Below, piece after piece: positions 54,601 through 64,000 of a stretch of 64,000 nucleotides of DNA. The notes under the pieces were generated by a model. The model did no database searches. It had not been told where the DNA came from and worked only from the letters and a program-made list of their open reading frames with translations. The DNA is from Absidia repens (Eukaryota; Mucoromycota; Mucoromycetes; Mucorales; Cunninghamellaceae). The stretch covers positions 310,001-374,000 of the forward strand of contig MCGE01000035.1 of the NCBI GenBank assembly GCA_002105175.1, given 5' to 3'. Positions within the stretch are counted from its first letter, which is position 1; each line of letters starts with the position of its first letter. The position numbers were made by a program, and so were the translations under genes.

Positions 54601-57600
54601 TCATATGGAATCCAGAGATGTGATGGGGAGCATGGGGCTGGTTACGAGGGCGGCATTGATGGCTTGGATGATGATGGAAGGACGGATGGGAACAGCGTCA
54701 AAGTGGTGTGCCCAGTGCGCGCGCCAGATGTGGAGGAGGGTGGTGCTGAGAACAGGAATCCACTGGTGTGGAGAGGTGTTATATGGGGGGTGTGAGGGAA
54801 AACGGAGGCAGGTCAGGGCAAGCCATAGACCATTGGTGGTGAAAGGGGTGTAAATAAAATGATACTCCCAGATAGATTCCCATATGTTGAGGATGGAGGG
54901 GCAGGCGATGGCCATATGGAAGAGGTCGGCGTGCGTAGTGGGACAGAAGGAGCAAAATGGGGTGGGCGCCAAATTGGGGAGAAATGAGTGGAGAAGGGAA
55001 GAGGTTGGCCATTTGCGGTGGAGAAGACGGTACCAGATATTGCGAGAGGCGGGTGAAGTGCGGATACTCCAAAAGGTTTTCCAGAGCCTGGGGCTGATAA
55101 CTGGAGGACTCTGTGGGAGCGAGTGGAGTTTGGAATGGTGGAGGATACGGAACCAGGAGTTGAAAGGGGGAAGGGAGTTGTAGTAAAGCCACGCTGAGTG
55201 GGTTAGCGTTGGAGAGATGGGGTGGGGGTCGGTGGAAGGGCGGAATAAGTGTGCGGCGTGAGGGGCAAGGGAGATGGCAGGATGTTCGTTAGCGCAGGCG
55301 AGGCGTATGTATCCGAGATAACGGGGACCCAAAGGAAGGGAGGTGGACAAAGGATCGCGAAGTTGTAGGTGATTGACGTCGGTGTCCCAACGAAACAAAT
55401 CACGGATACAAATAGAACGATATTTTTTGCGGGTGAGCCAGTGATCGGGGGAGACCAAAAAGAGACACCAGAGAGGAGCATCCATACACATCGAAGGAGA
55501 CCATGGAACACTGCGGAGATCTAGAGGGGAGAGAGAAAGAAGGGAAGAGAGGAGGAGAAGAGGTGAGTGAAAAGGAAGCCATTCGTGTGATTGTAAGGGA
55601 CGCAGCAGCAAATGAAAAAGGGGGTGATGGGATGAGGGAGCAAGGGAGCACACTGTTGACTGGATCCAAGCCGTTAGAGGGGAGTGGAGCATGGTGTCGG
55701 GAGCAAGGAGGTAAGGTAGCCAGCGCCGTTGGCATGCAATTTGTTGCGCTTGAGGATCAATGAGTCCAAGGCCACCCGAGCAATAGGAAGACCTAGAGTG
55801 AGTTGGGAGAGGCGCAGGAGACGGTGTGAGCCATTGACGAAAGATGCGAGTTGGGACCGGACGGCTTTGAAGAACCAGTTGGGGAGGGGAACCATACGGA
55901 GGATATGCCAGAGGCGGGAAGAAAAGAGAGAGTTGCACACTGTGGCTTTACCACGAAGGGTGAGATTACGGAGAGACAGGAAACCATGTACGGAAGTAAT
56001 TTTTCGTAAAAAAGAGCGAGCGGCCATGTTCCAATGAGATCGTGAATAAATGAGAGGATATCCCAGGTAAGTGAGATAAGTAGGAGAAGTCTTATCGTAC
56101 CACTGGGAGATGTTGTGGGAGGAGAGAGTGTGTTGCCAGGTGGGGAGCCGAGAGCCAGTCAACGAAAAGGCCTGTGTTTTGTCGATATTGAGTCGAGCGT
56201 TGGAGGCGTTGGTGTAAATTTCTAGGAGGTGACGGATTGTTGTGAGTTCGGAGGGTTGGGTGAGGAAGAGACAGATGTCGTCGGCATACGCTAAGACTTT
56301 AGTGGAGGTTTGCCATTGTGGAATAGAAGATGTAGGGAGGGAGGGAAGCTGGACACACCGGGGAGGGAGGGGTTGGACCTGATGGCAAGGAGCAGAGGTT
56401 CTAGAACAAAATTAAAAAGAATGGGGGACAAAGGATCGCCTTGCCGAAGGCCACGACCTTGAATTAAGGGATCAGTAAGGAAACCATTGACATTTACCTG
56501 AACGTGGTTATTAAAAAATAGTTGTACTATGATGGTAACAAAACGAGCGGGAAGACCAAAAGCTTGTAGCACCTGAGAGAGATAAGAGGGGTGGACGCGA
56601 TCGTAGGCCTTTTCTTGATCGAGGAGGAGACCAATGGCGTCCGGGGCGGAATCGTGTGATCGGGCCATCATCATTTGAAGGATAAAAAAGTTGTCTGCTA
56701 TAAACCTATTGGGCATGAATCCGGTTTGATAAGGGGAGATCAGATTACCTGCTATCGGTGTGAGTCGTGAGTTGAGAAGGCGGGTGAAAATTTTGGCGTC
56801 ACAATTGATGAGAGAGATGGGGCGCCAGTTCTTAAGACGAGTGAGATCACCTTTTTTTGGGAGAAGGCGCATGGTAATATCTTGCCAGGAGGGAGGGAAA
56901 CCCTTGCCTAAAAGAGCATCATTGAAAACTTGAAGAGCAAGTGGACCTATGGAAGGGTGAGAGAATAGGATAGAGAGAAAAGGGTAACCAAAACCATCGA
57001 GACCAGGACTACTACTGGATGAACAGCGAGAGGCTTGGTGGAGGAGATCGTCTAAAGAGAAGGGTGAAAGGAGAGAGGCGGAATGTTCCTCGGTGAGGCG
57101 GAGGGATGGAGGGATGTGTTGAAGAAGGCTGTCGATAGCGGTTTGGTTAATATCGTCTTTGGTGAAGAGAGTTTGATAAAAAAGCCTGGTCCGAGCTTGC
57201 ATGGTGGATGGATCGTCGGCATGTGGATCAGACTCAGGTGCGGAAGGATCATGGATGGCGGTCATGATTTGTCGGGATTGGCGTGACTTGATTTTGGCAG
57301 CAAGATATTTTGGGGATTTTTCACTTTGTTCGAACCAAGTGACCCCTGACCGAATTTTGGCGATTTCAATGACTTCTTCTTGGAGGTGGGAGATGAGTTT
57401 GTTGTACCATTCAAGGCGAGGGTGGAGTGTGGCAGGTGGGGGTTTGGAACGGAGAAAAGCATTGCGACGGCTCTGCAAGGATTTGAGAGTAGCTGTGCGC
57501 CATGCAGTGTGTGATTTGCCATATGATTTGGTGAATTTTTTGCAAGATTTCTTGACTTTCTCCCATTTTTCTTGGGGGGAGCCTTGGAGGCGAGTTGCGA

Positions 57601-58426
57601 GGTGTGTTAGGTGAGTGTCGAGAGTGGATTTGAATAAGGAATGATGGAGAAAGAGTGGATTGGCACGCCATGTGCCAGGACCAATGGGATAACGGGATTG
57701 GATGTTGAAGGTGGTGGTAAGTAGTGCATGATCAGTCCAGGTAGAAGATAAGAATTCAACCGAGGAGGCGATGACCGTACTGGCGAGGGAGTGTGATGCA
57801 AAAATATGGTCGATGGTGGTGGGCGTGATATTGGGGCGACAGAAGGTGGGGAGGAGATGGTTTTCCCCTTTGATGTGTAGGCAGTTGAGACAGTGATGTG
57901 AGAGAAAAGACAGCCAGTCATCGAGGCCAGACAGGGTGCGATTGGGTCGGATAAGTGAGAAGTTGAAATCACCCAGGATGATAAGGTTGTCGAGGGTAAG
58001 GGGACAATCAGGGGATTGGAGGGCAGTTGTGAGGGTGTGGAAAAAGGTGCGCCGTAAGGTAGGGGAACTCGCCGGAGCGTACAGAACTAGAATTTGAAAA
58101 GGGGGGAACATGTTTGAAGGATGGGAGACCGAGGCAGCAAGGATGCGGGGGTCTTCCATGAAATTAATGAGAGTTAGATGATAATCAGGAGAAAAGGATA
58201 TGAGCCCACACGAGGAGGTCCAGAGGGTTTGGCGGTTGGGAAAGTGACGGTTCAGGAGGATTGCATTGGAGGGGGTGGCATGTGATTCTTGTATGGCTAA
58301 TATTGAGAGAGAAAGAGAGTAAAGGTGGCGGATGAAGTCCGATCGTTTTTGTGGTTGATTGATTTTTATGAGCCCATTACAATTAAGGGACCCAAGGCGG
58401 AATGTTGTAGATTTATTAATAATCAT
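54601..58426 (-). pseudogene. LINE ORF2: endonuclease-reverse transcriptase, frameshifted
   Basis: It encodes the endonuclease that nicks target DNA and the reverse transcriptase that copies the element RNA. Endonuclease motifs: SLNCNGL, IQESHA, ILGDFNF, TIDHIFAS and WTDHALL. RT motifs: KNWRPISLINCDAKI, YQTGFMPNRFIADN, LLDQEKAYDRVHPSYL and GLRQGDPLSPILFNFVLEPL. A frameshift near 56335-56345 separates these from AYADDICLF, the catalytic box. A second shift near 55730-55745 leads into the C-terminal part with RNIWYRLLHRKWPTS and FCSFCPTTHADLFHMAIACP, a zinc-binding reverse-transcriptase tail. ORF2 begins five nucleotides after the ORF1 stop. As it stands it cannot make a functional enzyme, unless the shifts are sequencing errors. 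Confidence 0.85.
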
Positions 58427-58431
58427 AATGA

Positions 58432-60078
58432 TTATTGCGAGTGAGTATTTTGGGACTGGGCTTTAGCGAGAAGGCGGGGAGATTGGCGTGGAAGAGTGCT
58501 GGTCGCGGTGGTAGTTGGGATAGAAGAAATTGGAGTGGGCTGAGGGGCCGAGTTTCCTGTGGATGAATCTACGTTGTCAGTTCGAGCCTTTTTTTTTACC
58601 TTAAACAGATCTAGTTCTTCAAGGACCGAACGGTCAGGGAGGTACGATATCGGGTGATCGTTGGGAGAGGTGTCGTGATGAGGGGCATCATCGAGGAAAG
58701 ATGTATCGTAGATAAATGCTGTATCTTCAGTGAAGGACCCGGAGTTGGTGGAGTGGTCATCATGATCGGTGGACGACGAGTCGATGTCGATTGGAGTAGA
58801 AGGGTTGTTGTAGGATGTCGGGGATTCGGAGGTCGGCTGAGAAGGAGGACTCATCGGGGTGTGAGGCGAGGGTGGAAGATGGTTAGCAGTCGCGGGGTTG
58901 GGCATTGGAAAATTTTTTTCAATATCTTTTGTGGGACCTGAGATGGGAGAAGGGGATGCGGAGTGCGACTGGTCAAAGGATGGAGAGGGAGGATTGGGGT
59001 TGATAGAAGCGGGGTTTGTCAAGGGAAAAATTTTTTCATTCGTATTTTTGGTTTGTTGGTTGCCTGTCTTAGGAGGGGTGTTTGGTAGAGAAGGGGGTTC
59101 TGAGGAGGAAGGGGATTTCATGGATCGACGACAGTTAGCGGCAACATGTCCTGGTTTATTGCATGTAAAACAGAGGCGAAGGGGGCGGGCAGTGGGACAT
59201 GCGTCACGGATATGGCCATCTTGGTGACAGTATTTGCAATATTGGGGCATGTTTTCCCAAACTGCATGAAAACCATTGGCGAGGCCTTCCCAAGGTAAGG
59301 TGTGGGTCAATGGGAGGAATGCGGAGGACTGAGAGGAGGCGGCAGTGTCGAGTACAGCGTAACCAGAGCCCAGGAACATTTGGGAAAGGGGATCGGTGAT
59401 GATGCCGATGTCATAGATGTAACCGTATTTTGAGAGGGTGTTGGTGAGTCCTTCTTGGAGTTGGGGGTGGGAGAGGAAAGGCATGCGGGAAAGGCGTAGT
59501 TTGACAATGTTAGCTGAAGATGGGAGGGCGAGTGTGGGAATGATGTGGACGTTGTCAGGCATGACGAGTCCATCAGTGATGAAGGAGTGGATTTGGATTA
59601 AATCTTCGGGATCGAGATTAACTTCAAGCAAGCGACGACCACCTTCGCGAAAAGGGGCCGCGCCGCGACAGGAAGAGAATTGTTTTTTGATTAACTGGAA
59701 GATGATGGAATCCCCTTCGGAACGCGAGGAGAGGTCGAGGAAGTAGGAGCCATCATTACGACCTGTACGCCAGGTTGTTGTGCGAATGGTGGAAGCGGGG
59801 GCGGGGGTAGCGGAGACGTTCGATGGGGTAGAGGAGGAGGTAGAAGTAGATGGGGGAGGGTGCGAGGATACCGTTGTTGGGGATGAAGGTGTGGTGGGTG
59901 TCGAGGGGGCAGATGAAGAGGTGGTGGTAGCGGGTGGGAGAGATGAGGGAGGGGTAGGGTCTCCTAGGAGTGAGATTCTGACGGGGCTGTTTCGTGTTGC
60001 GACTTGTGCCCATGTTTGGCCAGGATCGGGTGCACGGCCAGGTGCCGGAGGTTTAGCGGAAGAAGCCATGACAGCCAT
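58432..60078 (-). CDS. LINE ORF1: gag-like RNA-binding protein
   Basis: 548 residues, intact. A Ser/Thr/Pro-rich N-terminal region of about 110 residues precedes a conserved central part, then two CCHC zinc knuckles around residues 280-320: CKYCHQDGHIRDAC and CFTCNKPGHVAANC, both with C-x2-C-x4-H-x4-C spacing. The C-terminal third is again Ser/Pro-rich and acidic. Such proteins package element RNA. Codon use is C-rich, unlike the host genes nearby. Confidence 0.88.
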   Translation of the reverse strand: MAVMASSAKPPAPGRAPDPGQTWAQVATRNSPVRISLLGDPTPPSSLPPATTTSSSAPSTPTTPSSPTTVSSHPPPSTSTSSSTPSNVSATPAPASTIRTTTWRTGRNDGSYFLDLSSRSEGDSIIFQLIKKQFSSCRGAAPFREGGRRLLEVNLDPEDLIQIHSFITDGLVMPDNVHIIPTLALPSSANIVKLRLSRMPFLSHPQLQEGLTNTLSKYGYIYDIGIITDPLSQMFLGSGYAVLDTAASSQSSAFLPLTHTLPWEGLANGFHAVWENMPQYCKYCHQDGHIRDACPTARPLRLCFTCNKPGHVAANCRRSMKSPSSSEPPSLPNTPPKTGNQQTKNTNEKIFPLTNPASINPNPPSPSFDQSHSASPSPISGPTKDIEKNFPMPNPATANHLPPSPHTPMSPPSQPTSESPTSYNNPSTPIDIDSSSTDHDDHSTNSGSFTEDTAFIYDTSFLDDAPHHDTSPNDHPISYLPDRSVLEELDLFKVKKKARTDNVDSSTGNSAPQPTPISSIPTTTATSTLPRQSPRLLAKAQSQNTHSQ

Positions 60079-60119
60079 GATGTCAAAACCATAGTGTGTG
60101 CATAAATTATGCGGGGTTG

Positions 60120-60180
60120 AAATTTCACGTGGGGTAACCGCCGGCGGTTATATCACGTGTAGTACCGCCAGCAGTATGTC
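60120..60180. promoter_or_regulatory. Palindromic CACGTG/ACCGCCGGCGGT units in the LINE leader
   Basis: Two tandem units, each an E-box-like CACGTG followed by a CCG/CGG palindrome. The first palindrome is the perfect 16-mer TAACCGCCGGCGGTTA (60135-60150); the second is decayed. Likely the LINE promoter or a host-factor site. The detached leader at 61801 carries variants. Confidence 0.5.
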
Positions 60181-60300
60181 GTTTATATGTGGAATCTTAA
60201 ATACTTCAATAAGAAAAAGCAGACTGTAGGCTTATAGTGTGAGTGTAAGCGGAATACCGCATGATTTATCGCTGGTAGTAAGTTGTTTGTGTGTGGGGAG

Positions 60301-61139
60301 GGGGGTTTGAAAAGATGTAATAAAAAAAAAAAAAAAGAGTGAAAGGCCCGTGGCTCCAAACAAGTCCCAGTTTCATCTACATCATCCCAAGATCCATCCC
60401 GATTGCACGGCCAATCGAGCACATAAAATGATGGGTGGTGTGGTGGTCTGAGTCCAAAGCTGTTTTGATCCAGGACCGCCCATGGATGACATTCTTTGGC
60501 GAATGTAGCTGATTGGATGTTGTGTGTTCCATGCCATTTGTGTGAGATCGGCGGGTAAATGGTGTGTGATCCTCTTACGTTCTTTGTCATGGTCATCCAT
60601 TCAGTCAATGTAAAATGAGGTTGATATGGTTTTTTTTTTTATGTTTGTCATATAATGGTGGTTGACGAAGCATGATTGCGATTGTAGTTGTTGTAGCATG
60701 GATTTATGTATTTTTTTTCTGACCCACCGCTGACTCCCTGTCCAACATAGAAGCCGTCCATCCTTTTTTTTTTTTTCCCAATTGCTGCCCACCCATAGTG
60801 CCAAATCACAGAGTCTTCCATCCCATCCCATCAAATCCCACATTTCAGAAACCCCCCTGTCACTGAGTAGCTATATCATTAATACTATTCTCAACTTTGT
60901 TCTTCAATATACCCCACCACAATAAAATACACTGTAATAGGTGTTTTTTCACAAAAACCACATTCCTGTATTCTTTTCTACACACAAAGTTATATAAAGT
61001 TGGTGGAAGTAGTCTCCACAATACCCAATCCGTTCCTTTTTCATATATATAGACACACTTTTTTTTTATACATATGTAATACACATTCGATGAAGCTCAT
61101 AATGTAAACGTACAACAGAGAAGCTAATTATAAGAAGAG
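60301..61139. other. Region right of the LINE: short open frame and repeats
   Basis: A minus-strand frame at 60600-60382 begins MDDHDKERKRITHHLPADL and looks protein-like for 72 codons, but has no recognised family; it may be a gene fragment. An R2 copy lies at 60780-60845. Nothing else is recognised. Confidence 0.3.
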
Positions 61140-61345
61140 GAACATATTTATTCAGACGTAGATACAAACGATGACAAATTACTACTAAACTAATGAGTGC
61201 TAATCTACTGACGTTCCCAAATCCTACATCCAAAATGAAAGGGATTCCCCATGATGTTTGTTTTGCGTTTTTAAAAACGCCCCTAATTCAAGTTCTAACA
61301 CTAATCCTAGATCATCAGTACCCCAATGAGCCTTGCCATCATATC
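61140..61345 (-). ncRNA. Family R1 unit G: putative short transcript
   Basis: Core ATGGGGAATCCCTTTCATTT (61252-61233) on the minus strand, preceded by CTAGGATTAGTGTTAGAACT and followed by CATTAGTTTAGTAG and a GAATAAATATG end (61155-61145). Confidence 0.45.
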
Positions 61346-61439
61346 ATTCAGACTATCATGAAGGAAAAAAAATAAAAAAGAAAGAAAAAGGGAGGGAAAA
61401 AAAATGGGGGCCAAAAAAAAAAAAATAGAAAGCAAAATG

Positions 61440-61725
61440 CGGAGCCTGAATCATCCAGCCCACCATAGTGCGAAATGATGGAAGCTCTAATCCCTTCCCT
61501 ATTTTTTTTTTTTTTTTTTTGCACACATAAAAAATCCGTTGACGACGCGCAGAGCACGACGGTCGAGCCCCAAGGGGCTGCCCACCAAAGTGCGAAAGGG
61601 CGGAGGCATTAAACCTATCCCATCAAATCCCATACTTTAATAAAAAACTGTGACACCCCATAAATCGAAAGATTTCCAAAAGCTCCAGCGGACCGCCAGA
61701 GCGTTTACTATATAAAAATAATAAT
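61440..61725 (-). repeat. Dispersed module R2, two inverted copies
   Basis: 61440-61500 carries CATTTCGCACTATGGTGGGC on the minus strand. 61515-61725 is a long inverted match to 28357-28550, including GCCTCCGCCCTTTCGCACTT, GGGCAGCCCCTTGGGGC and CGCTCTGGCGGTCCGCTGGA. Confidence 0.55.
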
Positions 61726-61800
61726 TGAGGAAGAAGCCAGAAAACTCAGTGGGTAAAAAAACCTTGCTCTAGAAAAAATAAAATAAAAAGGCATTGACAT

Positions 61801-62030
61801 GCAGGTTGTCAAAGTCATAGTGTGTCCATAAATTATGCGGGGTTGAAATTTCACGTGGTGTACCTACCGGTAGGTACATCACGTGGGGTAACCGCCGGCG
61901 GTATGTCGTTTATATGTGGAATCTTAAATACTTCAGTAAAAAAAAAAGCAGACTGTAGGCATATAGTGTGAGTGTAAGTGGAATACCGCATGACTTTCAC
62001 ACGTAGTAAGTGGTTTGTGTTTGGAGGTTT
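61801..62030 (-). repeat. Detached copy of the LINE 5' leader
   Basis: Matches the LINE leader (60080-60300) from the base before ORF1 to its 5' end, but no ORF1 follows. It contains the perfect 20-bp palindrome TGTACCTACCGGTAGGTACA at 61859-61878 in place of the GC-rich one, and a second CACGTG plus ACCGCCGGCGGT unit. A second, shorter echo (62060-62130) follows. Confidence 0.7.
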
Positions 62031-62249
62031 TTTTTTTTTTTTTTTTTTTTTTTGAAAAAAAAAGGCATTAAAATGCATGCTGTCAAAAAAAAAAAAAAAA
62101 AAAAGACAGACTGTAGGTGTCGTATTTGTCATTTGTCAACATGCACACATATCAAGTACGCAGTTATCCATCACAACCCAGCAATTGTACCTTGTCTCTC
62201 ACTAACATATCCTTACATGTGGTCTACAATCAATATTAAAGATGAATCA

Positions 62250-62445
62250 TCTATCTATTCTATAATACACTATTTTATTCCCTCATGTCGAACTCTGCCA
62301 ATAATCCATTACCATCTACAATCATCTATCATTATAGAAATTTATCATTCCAACATCCGCTTCCCCTACTTTTACTATAAAGACACACTATCTTTCTATT
62401 CAAAAAAAGTCTCGTCTGTTATATCACTTATTTTATAACGTCTTC
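62250..62445 (+). repeat. Dispersed repeat family R3, copy 5
   Basis: TTTTATTCCCTCATGTCG, CAATAATCCATTACCATCTA, TTATCATTCCAACATCCGCT, TACTTTTACTATAAAGACAC in the family order; nearest to copy 4. Confidence 0.55.
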
Positions 62446-62881
62446 CCATTCTCATCCGAGCAAGAGATTTGGCTAGAATCAAACCATAGCGGAATTTACC
62501 CCACTATTATCGTCAGTGTTGTACCTAATGGGTTGTGTCATAGATGAATATAGCAGATGTGGATGTTAAAAAAACAACAACATTATGGCGAGCAGCCATG
62601 TGGAGCTTAATCCCCATGTTGCGGTTTTGATACCAGCTATCAGCAAATCAAATGAATGCTTCTCCTATGTGTTTTCATGTAGTAACAAAAAAAAAAAAAA
62701 AAAAAGCCATATAGCAATCAATGCGACAAAAGTCAATAGGTAATATGTAGTGTTTTCTTTATTGAATAAACTGAGATCGCAATATATATATATATATATA
62801 TATAGCTATAAAAAGACGGTACTATTCTAAACTATACTAAGCTACAGCATCCCAGTGTACCATAGTGAGTAGATTCACTAA
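62446..62881. other. Intergenic
   Basis: AT-rich with a (TA)n run at 62782-62803 next to an AATAAA on the minus strand (TTTATTGAATAAA near 62757). No gene seen. Confidence 0.45.
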
Positions 62882-64000
62882 TCAACCATGTACGTTTCCA
62901 GTTTCTTGAGCATGGCGTATCTTGAGAATATCATGTTCCTTCAAGATTAAATAACCTCTGGGCTCGACCTTACATGTTTCCAAAACGTCACGTTTCACGA
63001 TTTGATGACAGTGTCGAAATTTGACGAACACCAACCCTTGGCAGTTTTGAATCCATCGACGTACACCACCAGCGGAGATACCATGCACCTTGTTGAACAA
63101 CACTTTGCGAAGACAGCCATGGAGCGATACGGCCATGGCATCCAGGCTTGCATTGGTCAAGTTGGCATTATCCAAACGAAGCACCTGAAGATCGGGATGT
63201 GTTTTGATAAAGCAAATAAAGGTAGCATCGTCAATATCATCACAACATTCGAGATTGAGTACTTGCAAACGAAGCCAGCAGGGATCCACCGCTGTCTTGT
63301 TCTTTTGTTGAAGGTTGTTGGCTATTGTCATGATAAGACCTGAAGGTTCGTAGATTGTGAGATTCAAATCGGTCAAGTCTTGAAATCTTGTCATATCCAT
63401 CACCAGTTTTTCGGTTAAGATGCTTTCGCCAATATGACACATACGAATTTTTTTCAAAGGACAATTGGAAAGAGCAGAGAGAAAATCATCCTGTAGATCT
63501 GTAGTGATACTGAAAACGAGTTCCGTCAGTTGGTGGCAATGTTAACCGATGGCACGGATGGTTGCCTCCGACAGATGAATGCGGGTTAGTGTGAGAGACG
63601 TGAGATGGGAGCAATGATGTGGAAGATGTTGTAGACTTGTGCTGGTCATTGATGGCAAGTGATCAAGGGGGGGGGATTTGCTATGGAAAGCGTTTCCAAA
63701 TGGGGGATGGGCGTCATCAAACGTAAAAGCTCAGTGTCGGTGCAAGTGATGTTGTCCACATCCAGTGTTCTGACATAATGCCCCATGGGTGGTTCTTCTT
63801 TTGTTGCCAAATAGTCCATCATTCGTTGTAACTGTGTAAGATCAGATTGCAGTACTGGTTCCCGCCATAACAAAGGATACGCTATTGCATAAAATTGTTT
63901 GTTGACCAAGGTGCAGGTACAAAGGTCCAGCTGCTGATCCATTTGTCGACTATCAGGTTCGTCCAGACCAGGTTCAGGTTCAAGAACGTAATGGATAATG
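62882..64000 (-). pseudogene. F-box/LRR gene, broken; 5' end beyond right window edge
   Basis: The minus strand enters the window within an F-box-like segment (LCTCTLVNKQFYAIAYPLLW). The frame is lost at a run of nine C (plus 63667-63675) and resumes as LDHLPSMTSTSLQHLPHHC. An in-frame TAA follows at 63544-63542. The rest (from about 63541 to 62882) is open and encodes leucine-rich repeats (LQVLNLECCDDIDDATFICF, LQVLRLDNANLTNASLDAM). Homologous to the intact gene at 48566-49846 in layout. The C-run shift could be an error; the TAA is a second, independent lesion. Confidence 0.65.

Larger units (their letters stand above)
54264..60300 (-). mobile_element. LINE (non-LTR retrotransposon), about 6 kb, with poly(A) tail
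   Basis: Two-ORF LINE on the minus strand: 5' leader (60300-60079), ORF1 (60078-58432), ORF2 (58426-54601, frameshifted) and a 3' UTR containing a long interrupted A-tract (T on plus, 54514-54580). It ends with AATAAA and an 18-base poly(A) tail (T on plus, 54264-54281). GC content and the C-rich coding strand differ sharply from the AT-rich surroundings. The layout, with CCHC gag, AP-endonuclease, reverse transcriptase and a zinc-binding tail, fits the L1-type elements of Mucorales, called Grem-LINE1 in Mucor, where they mark pericentric DNA; that identity is an inference. No target-site duplication could be recognised. Confidence 0.85.

Noticed and set aside
54240..60320. Target-site duplication of the LINE
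   Set aside because: The bases left of the poly(A) tail do not recur at the presumed 5' end, whose exact position is uncertain.

Overview
The window looks like nuclear DNA of an early-diverging filamentous fungus, most likely of the Mucorales. It is AT-rich and full of long poly(A)/poly(T) runs. Its genes have short introns with a GTATGT donor, a TACTAAC-like branch site and a TAG acceptor, and AATAAA signals. Two genes closely resemble the secreted RNase T2 of Rhizopus (RNase Rh), and there is a two-ORF LINE. No rRNA, tRNA, CRISPR or bacterial-type operon is visible.

The main theme is a cluster of six HET-domain (heterokaryon-incompatibility-like) genes plus one relic. HET-1, HET-2 and HET-3 (positions 1-16250, all minus) form a head-to-tail tandem triplication with a period of about 6.25 kb. 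HET-4 (34403-36706, plus), HET-5 (37846-40005, minus) and HET-6 (51332-53650, minus) are more divergent. All six start with a coding exon of exactly 37 nt that ends in phase 1. HET-1 to HET-3 also carry, between that exon and the HET exon, an array of duplicated 71-84 nt mini-exons, most of them phase-symmetric. HET-2 and HET-5 are damaged by frameshifts near the 3' end, and HET-2 has also lost its start codon.

Positions 17744-18634 hold an NmrA-like NAD(P)-binding protein. Positions 19735-23735 and 30170-34215 are two direct copies of a block that pairs a 111-aa protein of unknown function with a four-exon secreted RNase T2. A third copy of the 111-aa gene (27141-27476, minus) lies between them without an RNase. 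The 23.7-29.3 kb gap contains three related inverted-repeat transposons; one has an 8-bp target duplication and inserted into a protein-kinase fragment.

Positions 40-48 kb are gene-poor: pseudogenes, two tandem repeats, inverted short-repeat clusters and a LINE relic. An F-box/LRR gene lies at 48.6-49.8 kb and a broken F-box/LRR gene at the right edge. A LINE of about 6 kb with intact ORF1 and frameshifted ORF2 occupies 54.3-60.3 kb; a detached copy of its 5' leader lies at 61.8 kb.

Three dispersed repeat families recur through the window. One looks like a small transcription unit, with a promoter-like CCCGCCCACGTG box, pyrimidine tract, conserved core and AATAAA. The mixture of HET genes, RNase T2 genes, F-box/LRR genes and young duplications resembles a fast-evolving self/non-self recognition or accessory region. 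That interpretation is an inference; the sequence shows only the gene content.
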